A DNA stretch of 64,000 nucleotides from Vigna angularis. Lineage: Eukaryota > Streptophyta > Magnoliopsida > Fabales > Fabaceae. Position 1 is the first letter of the stretch, and every line of letters begins with the position of its first letter. Below the pieces are notes generated by a model that was given only the letters and a program-made list of their open reading frames with translations, had not been told where the DNA came from and did no database searches. The stretch lies in contig NC_068979.1 in NCBI RefSeq assembly GCF_016808095.1, positions 20,481,444 to 20,545,443 on the forward strand. The letters are read 5' to 3'. A program made the translations under genes and the position numbers. Shown piece by piece: positions 47,774 through 59,116 of the stretch.

Positions 47774-48479
47774 GATAATTTTCTAAAAGAGTATAAGGAT
47801 TGAAGTAAAGAAAGTTTGATTGTTTTTCAAATATGATTCTTTTGTTCCAAGTTGATTCTGATTTTATTTTGAAAATTTTGAGAGTTTCTATTTTACATAA
47901 TTGAGAAATTCCTTTGTATTTCTTTCAAATTATAAGAATTGCAAATGAAATAAGTGCAAAGTTTTAAGTATAAATAACTAGTAGAGTAGAGGTTGTGTAT
48001 GGATATTGGTCCGATACATGTAACAAACTATCCTCCAGAGATTGTAAACTAATCTATGAGTAAATAAATTTAAATATTGAATTAAGTGTTACTTCTGATA
48101 AACGTACTCACTGTATGTATTTCATAAGCAATTAAGTTATGAGTTAAGTTAAAAATTTTAAATTCCTAAAAACTTTGAACAAATTTAAGAATATTATTGA
48201 TAAACTTATTTATAATCATGTGTATTTAATTTTATGTTGTTACATGGTAAAAACAGTTTATATAATAATCGAAATATATTGTTATTATAATTTAAAATGT
48301 TCTTAATTTGTTAATGTTTTTATTGACTTGTAATATCAATTTGTTAGAAATTATATAATAATTTATCTGATATTTTCGTATATCATATATTTCACTTTTT
48401 AAAGAATACCACACATATTTTAATTTTTTTAATTACAATAAAATATATTTTGTATTTATTAAAAAAACTAAAATTACTA
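46545..48479. other. AT-rich intergenic DNA with an AT microsatellite
   Basis: No gene is visible. A pure AT run lies at 47727-47770 (22 units). Confidence 0.5.
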
Positions 48480-49500
48480 ACATATTTTATCCACAAATTT
48501 GAGAATTTCAATTACTGATAAAAAATACTTGTTGATAATAAATTTATCAGAAGATTACATTAATCAATAACATCTATTAGTAGCATCCATCGGTAAATTA
48601 GAATTTGTATTATCGATAAATATTTTTGTCAATAAATTTTATCGATAAATTATTATTGTCATCATCGACGATTTTGTCTGTCAACAAATTTTATCAAAAA
48701 AAAAAAATAACACATTATTTTCTTTGGGTTTTGACTAATTTTTGTAAAATATGTAAGTAACTGCATGTCTTGAAACATGTCAATAAAATCTCAATAATTT
48801 ATAAGTCTTATTACTAATGAATTTTTTTCATTAATAAATTCGTTCATAAAAGGAGGAAAAGTTTTTCGTCAAGTATGATGAGATCTTTTGTGAAAATTAA
48901 GTGAGACGAGTTACAATAAGAAGAAAAGAAGATGATAAAGAGGACGAGGATGAATAAAATGATGAGAAGTCGGGGCTAGTGTCATTGTCGGTGGTGGAGG
49001 CATGTCAACGATACAACAATGGTGCAATGAAGAAGCGGTAATGATCATGACAACAATGATAGTTAAAGGTGAAGGAGGAGGAAAAGGAAGAGGAATGAGA
49101 GAAAAATCAGAAGAAGATGAAGCAAAACATCATTGTTGTGACAATAGCAACATTATTGGAGGAGGAGAAGAGGGGAAGGAGAGGAAGAAAAAGAAAAGAA
49201 AAAGAAAAAGAAAAGAAAAAGATAAAGAAGAGGAGAGGAGGAACTCAATCGTGATATTTATCATCAAATTTTATCAACAACTAAAATCCGTTGATAATTA
49301 TTAATAAAAATTTACTAACGAATTTTTGGCTATCGATAAATACCTATGGATATTTATCAACGAATTTTTAGCTATCGATATTGATAGATTTTTTCTATTC
49401 ATCAGTAAAACTTATCAATAAACATTTTATCAATAATTTTTTAACCATCAACAATCTATTAGTAAATTCAAATTATAGATATTTTTTTCTAATAAGTTTT
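48480..49500. mobile_element. Possible non-autonomous DNA element with TTATCGATAAA repeats
   Basis: Both flanks (about 48510-48690 and 49255-49480) are packed with variants of TTATCGATAAA, TTATCAATAAA and CAACGAATTTT, in largely inverted arrangement. The centre (48890-49240) is a GA-rich stretch. This looks like subterminal repeats around a filler, but I cannot define terminal repeats or a target duplication. Confidence 0.35.
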
Positions 49501-49645
49501 GTTTGTCATTGCTTAACGATTAGCCTAAGTGTTATCTTTTGTAAGTGTATCATGAAAATTTTACATGCAAGTTACAATTAAATATTTAGTATAAATATTA
49601 ATTATTTTGTTTAAGTTAAATTAATTGTTTTTATTATTTTAATTA

Positions 49646-50164
49646 GGTTTAATCCTTTTCGACATCCCTATTTATGTACGAATGTCTCAATTGGGTCCTC
49701 GTTTTTTAAAGTGTATCAAAATGGTCCCTAATTTTGAAAATTGATATCAATTGAGTCCTTTCCGTTAAGTTGGCTGGACGGCGTTAAAAAAATTGATGAG
49801 TGGATGCTGAGATGACGAACGAACGCTCGTCCACCAGCGAACGAACGCTCGTCCACCAGAGAACGAACGCTCGTCGACCTCTTACTGCTGGACGACCGTT
49901 CGTTCCACACTGGACGACCGTTCGTTCGGTGGTCGACGAGCGTTCGTTCGCTGATGGACGAGCGTTCGTTCGCTGGTGGACGAGCGTTCGTTCGTCATCT
50001 CAGCATCCACTCATCAATTTTTTTAACGCCGTCCAGCCAACTTAACGGAAAGGACTCAATTGATATCAATTTTCAAAATTAGGGACCATTTTGATACACT
50101 TTAAAAAATGAGGACCCAATTGAGACATTCGTACATAAATAGGGATGTCGAAAAGGATTAAACC
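49646..50164. mobile_element. Fold-back (MULE-type) element, 519 bp, arms of 234 bp, 9-bp duplication
   Basis: Arms 49646-49879 and 49931-50164 are complementary at constant register (coordinates sum to 99810) with about three mismatches. The loop is 51 bp. Ends are GGTTTAATCC...GGATTAAACC, flanked by the perfect 9-mer TTTTAATTA (49637-49645 and 50165-50173). A 9-bp duplication points to a Mutator-type transposase in trans. The inner parts of the arms are a 22-bp minisatellite. There is no coding capacity. Confidence 0.93.
49817..49992. repeat. 22-bp minisatellite GAACGAACGCTCGTCCACCAGC in opposite orientations
   Basis: About three units run forward (49817-49879) and about five run in reverse (49890-49992). 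The middle ones carry GACCGTTCGTTC in place of GAGCGTTCGTTC. They form the inner stem and loop of the fold-back element and create long but meaningless reading frames. Confidence 0.85.
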
Positions 50165-50229
50165 TTTTAATTAATGAAAATGGATAATTACTTGACATTT
50201 TAAAAGAGTTAACTAAATGATTTAAGAAG

Positions 50230-50428
50230 TAATTCAACATTTAATATTTAAATTAAGAAACAAATTAGTGTTGAAGTAATGAATTAATTTTCTTAACAAT
50301 ACATTCATATAATTCAACATTTAATATTTAAATTAAAAAAGAATTAATGTTGAACATTTAATATTTAAATTAAGAAACAAATTAATATTGAAGTAATGAA
50401 TTAATTTTATTAACAATACATTCATAAA
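50230..50428. repeat. AT-rich tandem repeat (about 78 + 41 + 78 bp)
   Basis: The phrase AACATTTAATATTTAAATTA starts three units. The first and third continue into GAAGTAATGAATTAATTTT and AACAATACATTCATA, while the second is cut short. Confidence 0.8.
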
Positions 50429-51069
50429 CCAATAATTTTAGTAAACTATAATAATGTAATATCTCTAATTTTCGTAACATTCAACTACCATAGGATTTTA
50501 CTTCAGTAATATAAAACATTTAGTTTAAAGAAAATATATAAGATGCTATTATTAATAATATAAAAATAACTTATAATAGCAAATCATATACTAAAACCTA
50601 GACTACTATGAAATGTTAATTTGAACCAAAAGTGTAATAGGATAATTACATTATCGAATGAAACCTACAACCAAACATTCGACTATATGTCTTAGTTTCT
50701 CTTCTTCCTAGCACCTATGCACTAGAGACATCCCCTAAGTTCACTGATAAGTTGTCGTTAAAGCTATCAAATTAATATTACTTTTTAAGGCAACTTCAGT
50801 ATTACCAAGTAGTATCCAAGAAAGTAGATAGGGCTAAAGTAAGCCTGACTCGTCTCCCTACGAACATGGAATTGCTTTTGAATATCTGACTCTTATGAAT
50901 GTTATGCAATGCTTATGAATAAAAGTGAGAATGTTTTAAGAACAAATAAGAAACTTAAAAACAGTTATGATGAAATAGACTAATTCCACTACTTTTCCAA
51001 GATAGATTCATCATCGGTTATTCACAAATCATTGTTCAATTGATTATTGTTCAAGTTTCAAATTAATTA

Positions 51070-51385
51070 AAGTACATTCTTAATTAATTTGAGGGCGATC
51101 ATGCAATTAACCAAAGTAAATTCTCAATCAAATGCAAAATCTTTCTAGATTATTCACAATAAATTCAACCAAAGTACATTCTCAATCAAATTTTATTGTG
51201 TTTAATCATGTCTATTCTTAAATCTCCTAACCAAGTTAAAAGTTAATCAATCAAAGTAAATTCTCAATTGATTATAGTTGAAATTATTACTATCAATCAA
51301 AGCACATTCTCAATTGAAAGTAAAAACCATTTAATCATATGAAAGTTCCTAAATTAAATCAAAGTAGATTCTCAATTAAACCTAG
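51070..51385. repeat. Reiterated AAAGTA(C/A)ATTCTCAATT phrases
   Basis: Seven or so phrases such as CAAAGTAAATTCTCAATCAA, CAAAGTACATTCTCAATC and CAAAGCACATTCTCAATTGA occur at intervals of roughly 45-60 bp inside the insertion, separated by variable AT-rich text. Confidence 0.7.
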
Positions 51386-51680
51386 AAACCCCAAAACTCA
51401 TATAATCAATATGCATGTAGATTCAAACACATTATGATGCAAAAATCTTTGCTTTTAATTTGATAAACAGATGAAAAACATAGAGAGAGAACAACTTAAA
51501 TCAATAATAAAAATAAACAATTGCATTAACTCAACCTAACCTCATAATCCATAATGAAATTACAGCAGAATAGCCCTAGATGCTTAGCTCTCCATGAGTG
51601 GAGTTGAATACATGATGAAATAAGAGAGAGAGAAGTGGTGAACGAATGAATGAAGTCCTTTTCTGCCTCCCCTGGGTCTC

Positions 51681-51688
51681 TTTATATA
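51681..51688 (-). promoter_or_regulatory. TATA box of the inserted LTR-like element
   Basis: The minus strand reads ACCCTATATAAAGAGACCC, with a leader TCACCACTTCTCTCTCTC downstream. It parallels the TATA box at 1159-1165. Confidence 0.5.
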
Positions 51689-53554
51689 GGGTTTGATTGG
51701 GCTTGGACTCTGAATATTCTGTTGATAAAAAAATATTTTATCCTATATCTTCCAAATAACTAAAAGATTAAGATAATTATAACATTATTTGGAAGATATT
51801 TTCTGTTGATATTCCCAAATTAAATTAATTCAACAAATGAATTTTATCTTTTATCTTTTCTGACTTTCCAAAATTTCACAAATGCCCTGAAATTTTCCCT
51901 ATCTACACTTTCAGAATTCTCCAAAATTGCACCAGAACCCCTGTTTGACCAACTTTGACCAGACTTAAGCAGTGTTGACCAGCTTTGACTGAGGAAGGAC
52001 GCGGCCAATGAGAGCTTGCCACGTATCAGCCCTCTTTCTCACCCAATTAGGGTTTCAGATTGCAATTCCCCTTTCTCCTCCGCCGTCATGAGGCGATAAT
52101 GCGAGAATAGGGTCTCGCCCCTTCTCCTCCACGGCACACTTAGGTCTTTGCGTTCCACGATGTTGTTTATGTGCGTGGATTTGGCTTCATGATGAAGATT
52201 GGTGATTCTTGCAGGTTGGTTGCTAGAGGATGACGAAGGGAATCGCGCATCTGGTTCGCGATTCGCATTGGGGCTGCTCTTCACTGTTTCTGCGCGATGT
52301 ATGGTGGTTGCTGATGGTTTTTTGTTTGCAGGTTCGGGGTTGGAGATGATGATTGGCCGAGGAAGAAGGTGGCGGTGCGGCAGTGTGGGGTCTTACTGTG
52401 TTGACGGCTGCGACGGCCATGGGTTTGGGAATTTATGGTTTCTGTGAAGAAGATGATGATGTGTCAAGGGTGGTGACGTGGCAGCTTCTTAATTGTCAGA
52501 TGTGTATGTTGAGGATTTGGACACGTGGCAAGATCTGGTGGAGTCTGATTTAGGAGGGGTGTGTATAGGGAATTAGGAAGGTGTAAGGATAAAATTTGAC
52601 TGTTGGGCTGGTTAAGAAAAGAGGGGTGTATGTAGGGAAATTTACGAGGTGCAAGGGTAAAAACTGCCTGTTTGGCCCATTTATATATTATTTTCCAAAC
52701 AAAATCTAATTTTGGGCCTTAATTTGCAATTTGGACTAGTAAACTTGTAATTTCAGCTGCACAAATAAACACTAGAAAATCCAAGAATAATTTATGCGCT
52801 AAAATTCACTTTTTACGTCTCTTTAATTCACAAAATCGATGAATTCAATCATCACAAATCCTCTTTAAATCAACCATTTAAGCATAAATACCCCATCAAA
52901 AATTTAAATTTTAAGGCATAAATGTGGGCATAAATATGCACTCATCACTCACACCATTTAGGTGATCATTGCAAAAGAGAAGAAATAAAACGGACAAACA
53001 ATACAAAGAAGAAAGAGTAAACTAATGTACCAAAAAAAAATCATAAACCATGTTTATAAAACTAGACATATAGTACAAATAAAATAATCATTCCTAAGTC
53101 ATAAAATGTTTCCCTCTAGACTTGACAATATGGATACATGTATTGATATCGAACTATAGAGGCTTTGCCTTTGAGGTGGTATAACAACAACAACAATAAC
53201 ATCATCCTCAATAAATCATCATACTCCAGGTTAATCCTTTCAAGCATCAATGGCTAACAAATAACCAATAGACTAGGGACCTCCTGCTACTCTCCATCAC
53301 ATAACCATATTTCTCTTCTTGATACTAGAGGATTATTGAGAGCGTTAGAATAACCTCTAATTACTAGCTTCCTATAACAATACATACACTTACACACGTA
53401 ACCATTTCAAAGGAATTGTCCTCGAACTCCTTATAACCACCATTCATACGCCATCATACCTTTCAACCATATCAGAGAATATAAGATACATCATTAAACC
53501 ATACACAAATAAACATAGTAAAGAAACTCTTAAAATTAGCAAGAAAACCCAGAC

Positions 53555-53830
53555 TTGCTCTCCCAGCGAGTAATATTCACTCGTCCAACGAGAGCAAAAC
53601 TAGAGAGCTCTCACAACTAAGCGAACTAGCTCGTTTATCCCTTGCAACCAACACCTATATACCCTACAAACTCGTCCAATGAGCCAAAAAATCACTCCCC
53701 CAACTAGTGTGAAAACAGAGAACTCTCACAGACCAGCGAGGAAGCTCGCCCAACCCTTGAAACTTACTGTCAAAACCCTTATTAACTCGCTTAGTGAGCA
53801 GTTTGCTTGCCCAACCCCTCTACATGAACT
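53555..53830 (-). repeat. CTCGTCCAACGAG motif tract inside LTR copy B
   Basis: Repeated variants of CTCGTCCAACGAG / CTCGCTTAGTGAG occur: CCCAGCGAG, CACTCGTCCAACGAGAGC, CTAAGCGAACTAGCTCG, AACTCGTCCAATGAGCC, CCAGCGAGGAAGCTCGCCC, AACTCGCTTAGTGAGC. Most are interrupted palindromes around CTCG...CGAG. Confidence 0.75.
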
Positions 53831-53937
53831 AGCAGCCCTCCAATTATGCCAAATACACCACTCTAACCTCCCATGTCCTCTCCCATGCACTTCCACTAAT
53901 TTATAACACTTCTAAAAGGTAATCTAAGCTACAACAA

Positions 53938-53940
<3 letters not shown>

Positions 53941-53990
<50 letters not shown>
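53941..53990. repeat. Compound microsatellite (AT)20(AC)5
   Basis: A pure AT run (53941-53980) runs into ACACACACAC, within LTR copy B. Confidence 0.95.
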
Positions 53991-53991
<1 letters not shown>

Positions 53992-55170
53992 TAACCCAAT
54001 CTAAATAAGTTTTAAATCCTTCTACCATGAAATTCCATCGAAAAATCAACTCAATTCCCACTTTATAGACTAAAACTAAAATCTACCAATTCTTACTCAT
54101 AACCAAGTAATTTAGGGGTCTAAACAAGTCTAAATGGACTTAAAAACAAACCTTAAACTCTCAATTCTACCTAAACTCTTCTATTTCTAAAATTCACTAC
54201 TCAAAACCTCAAAATATACTTAAAAGTTAATGAACAACACAACCTATCATCTATTATGCAATTCTAGACCATCTACATGTTCAATCATCATCCAAACCAG
54301 ACCTAAATGACATTACTAAAGATCCCAAATTCTTATTTTTTCCATTTTACCATTTCTTCCAAAAGTCAACTACCAACACCACCCCTTTTGACCAAAATGA
54401 TCCTAAATTCTACAAATACCATTCTATTCAACAATTCAACAAAATACAACACCATCATTACACCAAAACATCATTCACAAGACTCTCACAATCCAACACA
54501 TATTCATACAAGGCATCGAGCATCACAATATTGAATTTACCCAATCAAACTCAATTATCAATAAGTCACTCATCTCAATTTTAACTAAATCATCATATTA
54601 TCATAATAATTCATTAATCATACATAAATTTCAACAATTTAAGCATAAACACTAGCTTCCCTTATCTGATAGAAGACTAAACCGCTCTAAAATGTCTAAA
54701 ATAGCTCCAACACATAGGAAGCTCTACCTGCTCCTACAAACAACAAAAAGATTATCAGAATACACCGTTAGAAACTCTTATCAACAAAGACTTAAACTGA
54801 AAACTCAAATGACACATGCAAGCCGAGCAGGGCCCAAATGTAACAAATAAAGAAAGGACCAGAGAAAAGGTGTTGAAACTTAATTTACTCAGACGGAGAA
54901 ACTGATCAGTCTGAATTGGAGAACTCGCTACCCGGATGACTCCTACAATCTCAATTATTCAATCAGATGAGTAAAGAACTCCTAAAGAGAAGTTAGAAAA
55001 CTCTAGAAAAGTGATTCTAGAAAGATAGTGTTTTAAAAATAATGAAACTCGTTCATAATAAAACTATTTATATTAAAATCATTTAATATTAAAATAATTG
55101 AATTGAGTCTCACTATTTTTACACCACCACCACTTCTAAAATATTATTTTCTAGGTATTACAGTAACGTG

Positions 55171-55262
55171 ACTTTGCTTAGGCTTATACGTGTGTCTACA
55201 ATAGATTATGACTATTGTTTTCTCTTTATTCAACCTCTCACACGTGTAAGCCCAAATAAAGT
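55171..55262. repeat. Inverted repeat / possible mini-MITE at the LTR edge
   Basis: The left arm ACTTTGCTTAGGCTTATACGTGTG (55171-55194; 24 nt, named here by its core GGCTTATACGTGTG) pairs with 55239-55262 (CACACGTGTAAGCC...) with about four mismatches. The intervening 44 bp also has a small inverted repeat. It starts 8 bp beyond the end of LTR copy B. Confidence 0.6.
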
Positions 55263-56390
55263 AATTGGAAGTCGTTAGTTTCGACTTTGAATTTTTACCA
55301 AATTATTTTCCCTCGGTGAGAGAATTGCTCATCCAACGAAACACTTGAAGAAAAACTAAATAAATGTTTCCAACGATACTAGACTCATGCGACAATCCAA
55401 CCACCTTAAGCTCTCTGTAATTTTAATAAAATATTTTCGTTAAGCGAGGGTTTTTATTGTCCAACCACTCAAACCCTTGGAAGTCTTTTTCATAAGATTT
55501 GCCCAACAAGTATTGGATTACCCAACAAGTAAAATGATTTGAGAGCTCTCTAAATTTTAAACTTTGAATTTTCGCTCAATAGGTGATGGCTTTGGTAACG
55601 AATCTACATAATTAAAAAAAATTAACATATAAATCAGTTTGATGATCCAAGTGTTATTTTTATCTCTTTTAAAAGTGGCAACGAATACATGAGTTCTAAA
55701 ATATAATATCAATGATCCAATTTAACCAAACTATACATATTTTCAAGTATTTTCGAACCAATATTCAACCTCAACAAAAATCAATCATTACTAGTATAAG
55801 CATTTCATCATCACATATTTCATCTATACCATAATTTCATTCAACATAAAAATAAAAATAATAAAATAACTAATCTCACTTAATTAAATCAAGTCCTAAT
55901 CTCAACAAGCTAAAAAACACTCTAAATTTGACGTGATATTCTGGTTGTACGTGTTTTACTCTAAGAAGAACATAAAGATTAGAAACATGAAGAGTATAAA
56001 ATAAAGAAAATGAATAGTAGTTTTTATAAAATAAAATTTGATAAAGTGATTTTTTATTTATTTATAAATTTAATATTTTAATAATAATATAATCAAGTTC
56101 TATTTACAAAGACAATTACCTCACCAATTAATAAAGTTCAACATAAATTCAAATAAAAAAATAAAAGAATTTAGTATTCAATAAACTAAAAATATTTAAA
56201 AATTAAGTACAAAAAATTAAAAAAAAAATTGAACATAAGCTCAAATAAAAAAATATTAAAATTTTTAGTCTTAGTAAACTAAAAATATATTAGGAACTAA
56301 GTAAAAATAGTCAAAGAGCACTTATAAACTCAGTAGTCATTTATTTAAATCACAACATTTTATCAATCACACGTCTTAATAACAACTTAA
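55263..56390. other. Intergenic DNA with a faint LTR-tract relic
   Basis: 55310-55600 contains phrases like CTCATCCAACGAAACACTTG, TTAAGCGAGGG and CCCAACAAGTATTGG, which resemble a decayed version of the motif tract of copy B. The rest is AT-rich with nothing recognised. Confidence 0.3.
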
Positions 56391-57497
56391 GGCTTTGTTC
56401 TTTTGAAGTGATTTGGGGGAGATGATTTAGGGGAAATGATTTGAATGGATTTGAGGGTAATATTTTTGTTGTTTTTTTGAGTGGATTTGTGGGTAATTGA
56501 GAGTGGATTTGGAAGTAAAGTTTGTGAGAATTAGTGTAAGATTGGATTCATGTGATAGTTTTAAAAAATTTGTTTAATTGGTAAAAATTAAAGATTACCA
56601 AAATACCCCTAGTTATTAAAGTAATATAAAATGATAGTTATTAATGCTATATTTAATTGTAAAAATATTTATAAAGAGTAAAAAGTTAAAAATAATGATT
56701 AAAGTTAATTTTTAAAAGTAAAAAAGTTATAATTTAGTAAAATGAATTTATTTGTTATGGAAATGAGATTGAATAATTTTGAAGTAAAATGAATTTAGTA
56801 AAATGAATTCATCAACTATTTATTTTGTCATATTGAGTATTTTTAACTCGGAATTTTCTCTATTTCTTTTTATCTCTTTCTTTGGATGAAGTTTTGTTGT
56901 ACAGAAACAATTTATCTTTTTGGTTTAATTTCTTCTTTTATTCACTAAACTAAACACTACCCAACTTATACTCTTACAGTGTACTCACACTACCCCTTTC
57001 TCCTATTTTCTTCATTCAACTCAACCAAACCCTCATTTTACTCAACAAAGCCTTCTCACCTTAATCTGGATACATTCACATTGCCTATCCCGCATCTCAT
57101 TTACTTGAACTAACTTTTCTCTTTACTCTAGTAACAATGAAACCCACTTCTTCTATCATCACAGCACTTCATATCTTCTCTCTGCCATCTACACTTACAT
57201 ACCACTCATTAGTTACCTCTCTCTTCCTTTCATTCTTTTCTCCTCCAATTTCTCAAGGTCACCCATCACTCTTCTTTCCAAGCCTAACAGGTGGTGCTCC
57301 TCCCGCCTCCCTGCCGCAAGTGGAGGTCCACCATGGAAACGGCGATTCCGTCTCCAGTACAACCAAGTCCTTCCACTCCAATCACTGGATGCACTCTCAG
57401 GCTGCTGCATCACTGTCGGATGGACCTCTGCATCTCACAGCAAACATCATCAACCATGGAAAGACATCAACACATGGAGGAAGCGGTGAAGCCTTGC

Positions 57498-57648
57498 TGG
57501 AACCGAATAACGCACCCAGGAACCGAATACAAGGATAAAGCATGGTGAACCAAGGAGCAGAACCGAATACAAGAGAAACCATAACCGAATACAAGGTATT
57601 CTTCATCTCCCATATGCATTGGACTCACGCTCAGAACCGAATACAAGC
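57498..57648 (+). repeat. AACCGAATACAAG phrase, five copies in 150 bp
   Basis: GGAACCGAATAACGC (about 57499), GGAACCGAATACAAGG (about 57519), AGAACCGAATACAAGAG (about 57559), TAACCGAATACAAGG (about 57582) and AGAACCGAATACAAGC (about 57632). Spacing is irregular (20-50 bp). Confidence 0.85.
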
Positions 57649-57689
57649 TGCGACTGGCATATTTTTGCGCACAAATTATCCACTGTCAT

Positions 57690-58115
57690 AACAATTCCGG
57701 AACTCTTGATGTGATTATGAACGAAACCAGAACGGATCTCGACCCGGAGTTTGAATCGGAGAAATTGTGGATGTAATCGAGGCCATGAGCGACGTCGGAG
57801 GCGATCTGCATCCTAGAGGTCCACGTGACGAGATTGGTGTAGCTAGAGTTCCGACGGTTAAGGAGAGAGTGGGGCTAGCGTCGGGGAAAAATTCGGAAAC
57901 GAGAAAGACGACGTTGCTGGAGACAGAGGCACCAAGAGGAGCTTGACGAGGCTGCTGTGGTGACTCCGGTAGATGATGGCGAGATGGCAGCTAAGCTCCG
58001 GGAGGTCGATTTGTTGGCGAAAGTTGCGGCGAGAAACACCAACATCACGGCGACAGATTTGGCAACACCAGGACGAGGAAGAGAGGCGTGGACAGATAAT
58101 AATGTACAGAGGGCA
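57690..58115 (-). pseudogene. Receptor-like protein kinase fragment, frameshifted
   Basis: Minus-strand frames read IIYRSHHSSLVKLLL near 57990-57940, which resembles the N-lobe pattern of plant receptor kinases (xxHxNLVxLLG). After a frame change VTWTSRMQIASDVAHGLDYI follows (about 57820-57760), matching the WxxRxxIAxDVAxGLxYIH kinase signature. Then HNHIKSSGI appears in another frame (about 57710-57685), where HxDxKxSNI would be expected, so the catalytic Asp position reads Asn. At least two frameshifts occur, and there is no ATP-binding lysine region or activation loop. The LysM-type receptor kinases are a possible source, not established. The fragment may have been carried in by the surrounding element. 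Confidence 0.55.
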
Positions 58116-58215
58116 CATATGTCATTTGTGAGCAAATCAGCACAAATCTTCTCTTGATATTGAGATGATAAAGAGAGTCTCGTCTCACAAATCAACACAA
58201 ACGAACAGCTCCTTC

Positions 58216-59116
58216 TTCGCAAATTATCGCTTTCTTTTCTTTATAAACAAGTGTTTCACCTTCAAACGAAGGTAGGCTAAGAGATTTAAGTAAAATGAGC
58301 AATAGAAAAAAAATATAACACAATGTTAAAAACTTTAGATATAATGTTTTAAAAGACAGTGAAGACTAAAATGTTTTAGAAAAAGTTTAAAAACTTATTT
58401 AATCCTTCTCGTATATAAATAGAGTAATAATATCCGAATATCTTGCAGTGCAGCGGCCCGTGATTTTCTCAATCTCGCTTATTTTCTCATGAAATTTTTT
58501 ATTTGCACTTCTCTCGAAAGATCTCTCTTTTATCTCTCATAAGATATTTCAGAACATGGTGTCCGTCAATAATTTTCCAAATAAATAATTAACAGTTGTT
58601 TGTAGCATTTGGCACCCAACCAATTGGAGGGAATAAAGTTGAAAGAATGGAAGATCGATGGGATACCATGAAGTAAGAAACACTAAAACAAACACGAGCT
58701 TAAAAGAAGTAAAGAACAATCCTATTCCTTAGCACTTTGTTCACACACGGATATACAAAGAGAAAGAGAGAGATGAACTTTACGCGTCTCATGGTCCCAA
58801 ACCCCAACATACATAAATGTGCTTAGTCACAAACAGAAATCGTCACTCATAATCTAATACAGAGGAATCAAATTTCCAAACATAAATGAAAAATAAAAAA
58901 CAAGATCAGATTTTTCACTTCCACCCAAACTTTGATTTATGGTGTCAAAACCCAATTGGAAAACTTAAAGGTACTTCTCATTGATTCATAGATAAAGATA
59001 AACAAAATTACCATTCTAGTGTTACACCATCAGTATCACAACACAACACAAAAACAAAACAGATCTTATTGATAAGGAAAGAAGCATTTTCGTCGTCATC
59101 TTCATCGATCTACCGT
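58216..59116. other. 3' flank of the carrier gene
   Basis: Intergenic DNA with the 3' untranslated region of the minus-strand gene at its right edge. No further feature was recognised. Confidence 0.4.

Larger units (their letters stand above)
50745..52947 (-). mobile_element. Second LTR-like insertion (2203 bp) inside LTR copy B
   Basis: The ends are TGATAAGTTGTC (left) and ATGCACTCATCA (right), so the minus strand begins TGATGAGTGCAT and ends ACTTATCA, in LTR style. The flanks are TTCAC (50740-50744) and CTCAC (52948-52952), a 5-bp duplication with one change. It holds a minus-strand TATA box near 51685, a leader, and a repeat-rich part, but no gag or pol. It is probably a solo LTR or a non-autonomous element of a different family from copy B. 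Confidence 0.75.
50455..55162 (-). mobile_element. Large LTR, copy B, split by a later insertion
   Basis: Read on the minus strand, the copy starts TGTAATACCTAGAAAA (55162) and shares the order of the 36-kb solo LTR: TTTTAGAAGT near the start, ATAGTGAGACTCAATT, the pyrimidine-rich leader, GATAAGGGAAGCTAG (near 54660) and AGCAGGAGGTCCCTAG (near 53290). It then reads GCAATGATCACCTAAATGGTGTGAG (52977-52953). There it stops at the inserted element and resumes at 50744 with GTGAACTTAGGGGAT, ending ATATTACA at 50455. Without the insert it is about 2.5 kb. Outer 5-mers (AATAA and GTAAC) do not match. Confidence 0.75.
56391..58215. mobile_element. Possible DNA element with captured sequence (weak ends)
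   Basis: The left start GGCTTTGTTCTTTTGAAGTG and the complement of the right end (GAGCTGTTCGTTTGTGTTGA, from about 58214) agree at roughly two thirds of positions over about 35 bp. In between, GC content jumps and unrelated gene-like sequence is found: a receptor-kinase fragment and an AACCGAATACAAG repeat. No target duplication was seen. I propose a Pack-type capture element, with low confidence. Confidence 0.35.

Noticed and set aside
49002..49304. Lys/Glu/Arg-rich ORF of 100 codons
   Set aside because: A purine-rich low-complexity stretch; no domain and no gene context.
49800..50045. ORFs with repeated ERS/VDERSF phrases
   Set aside because: They are translations of the fold-back minisatellite.
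52039..52553. GC-richer ORFs of 65-82 codons on both strands
   Set aside because: They sit in the U3-like part of the inserted LTR-like element and lack any recognisable domain.
57137..57538. ORF of 133 codons starting MKPTSSIITA
   Set aside because: No domain recognised. It crosses the boundary between AT-rich sequence and the AACCGAATACAAG repeat, so I treat it as chance or as captured debris.
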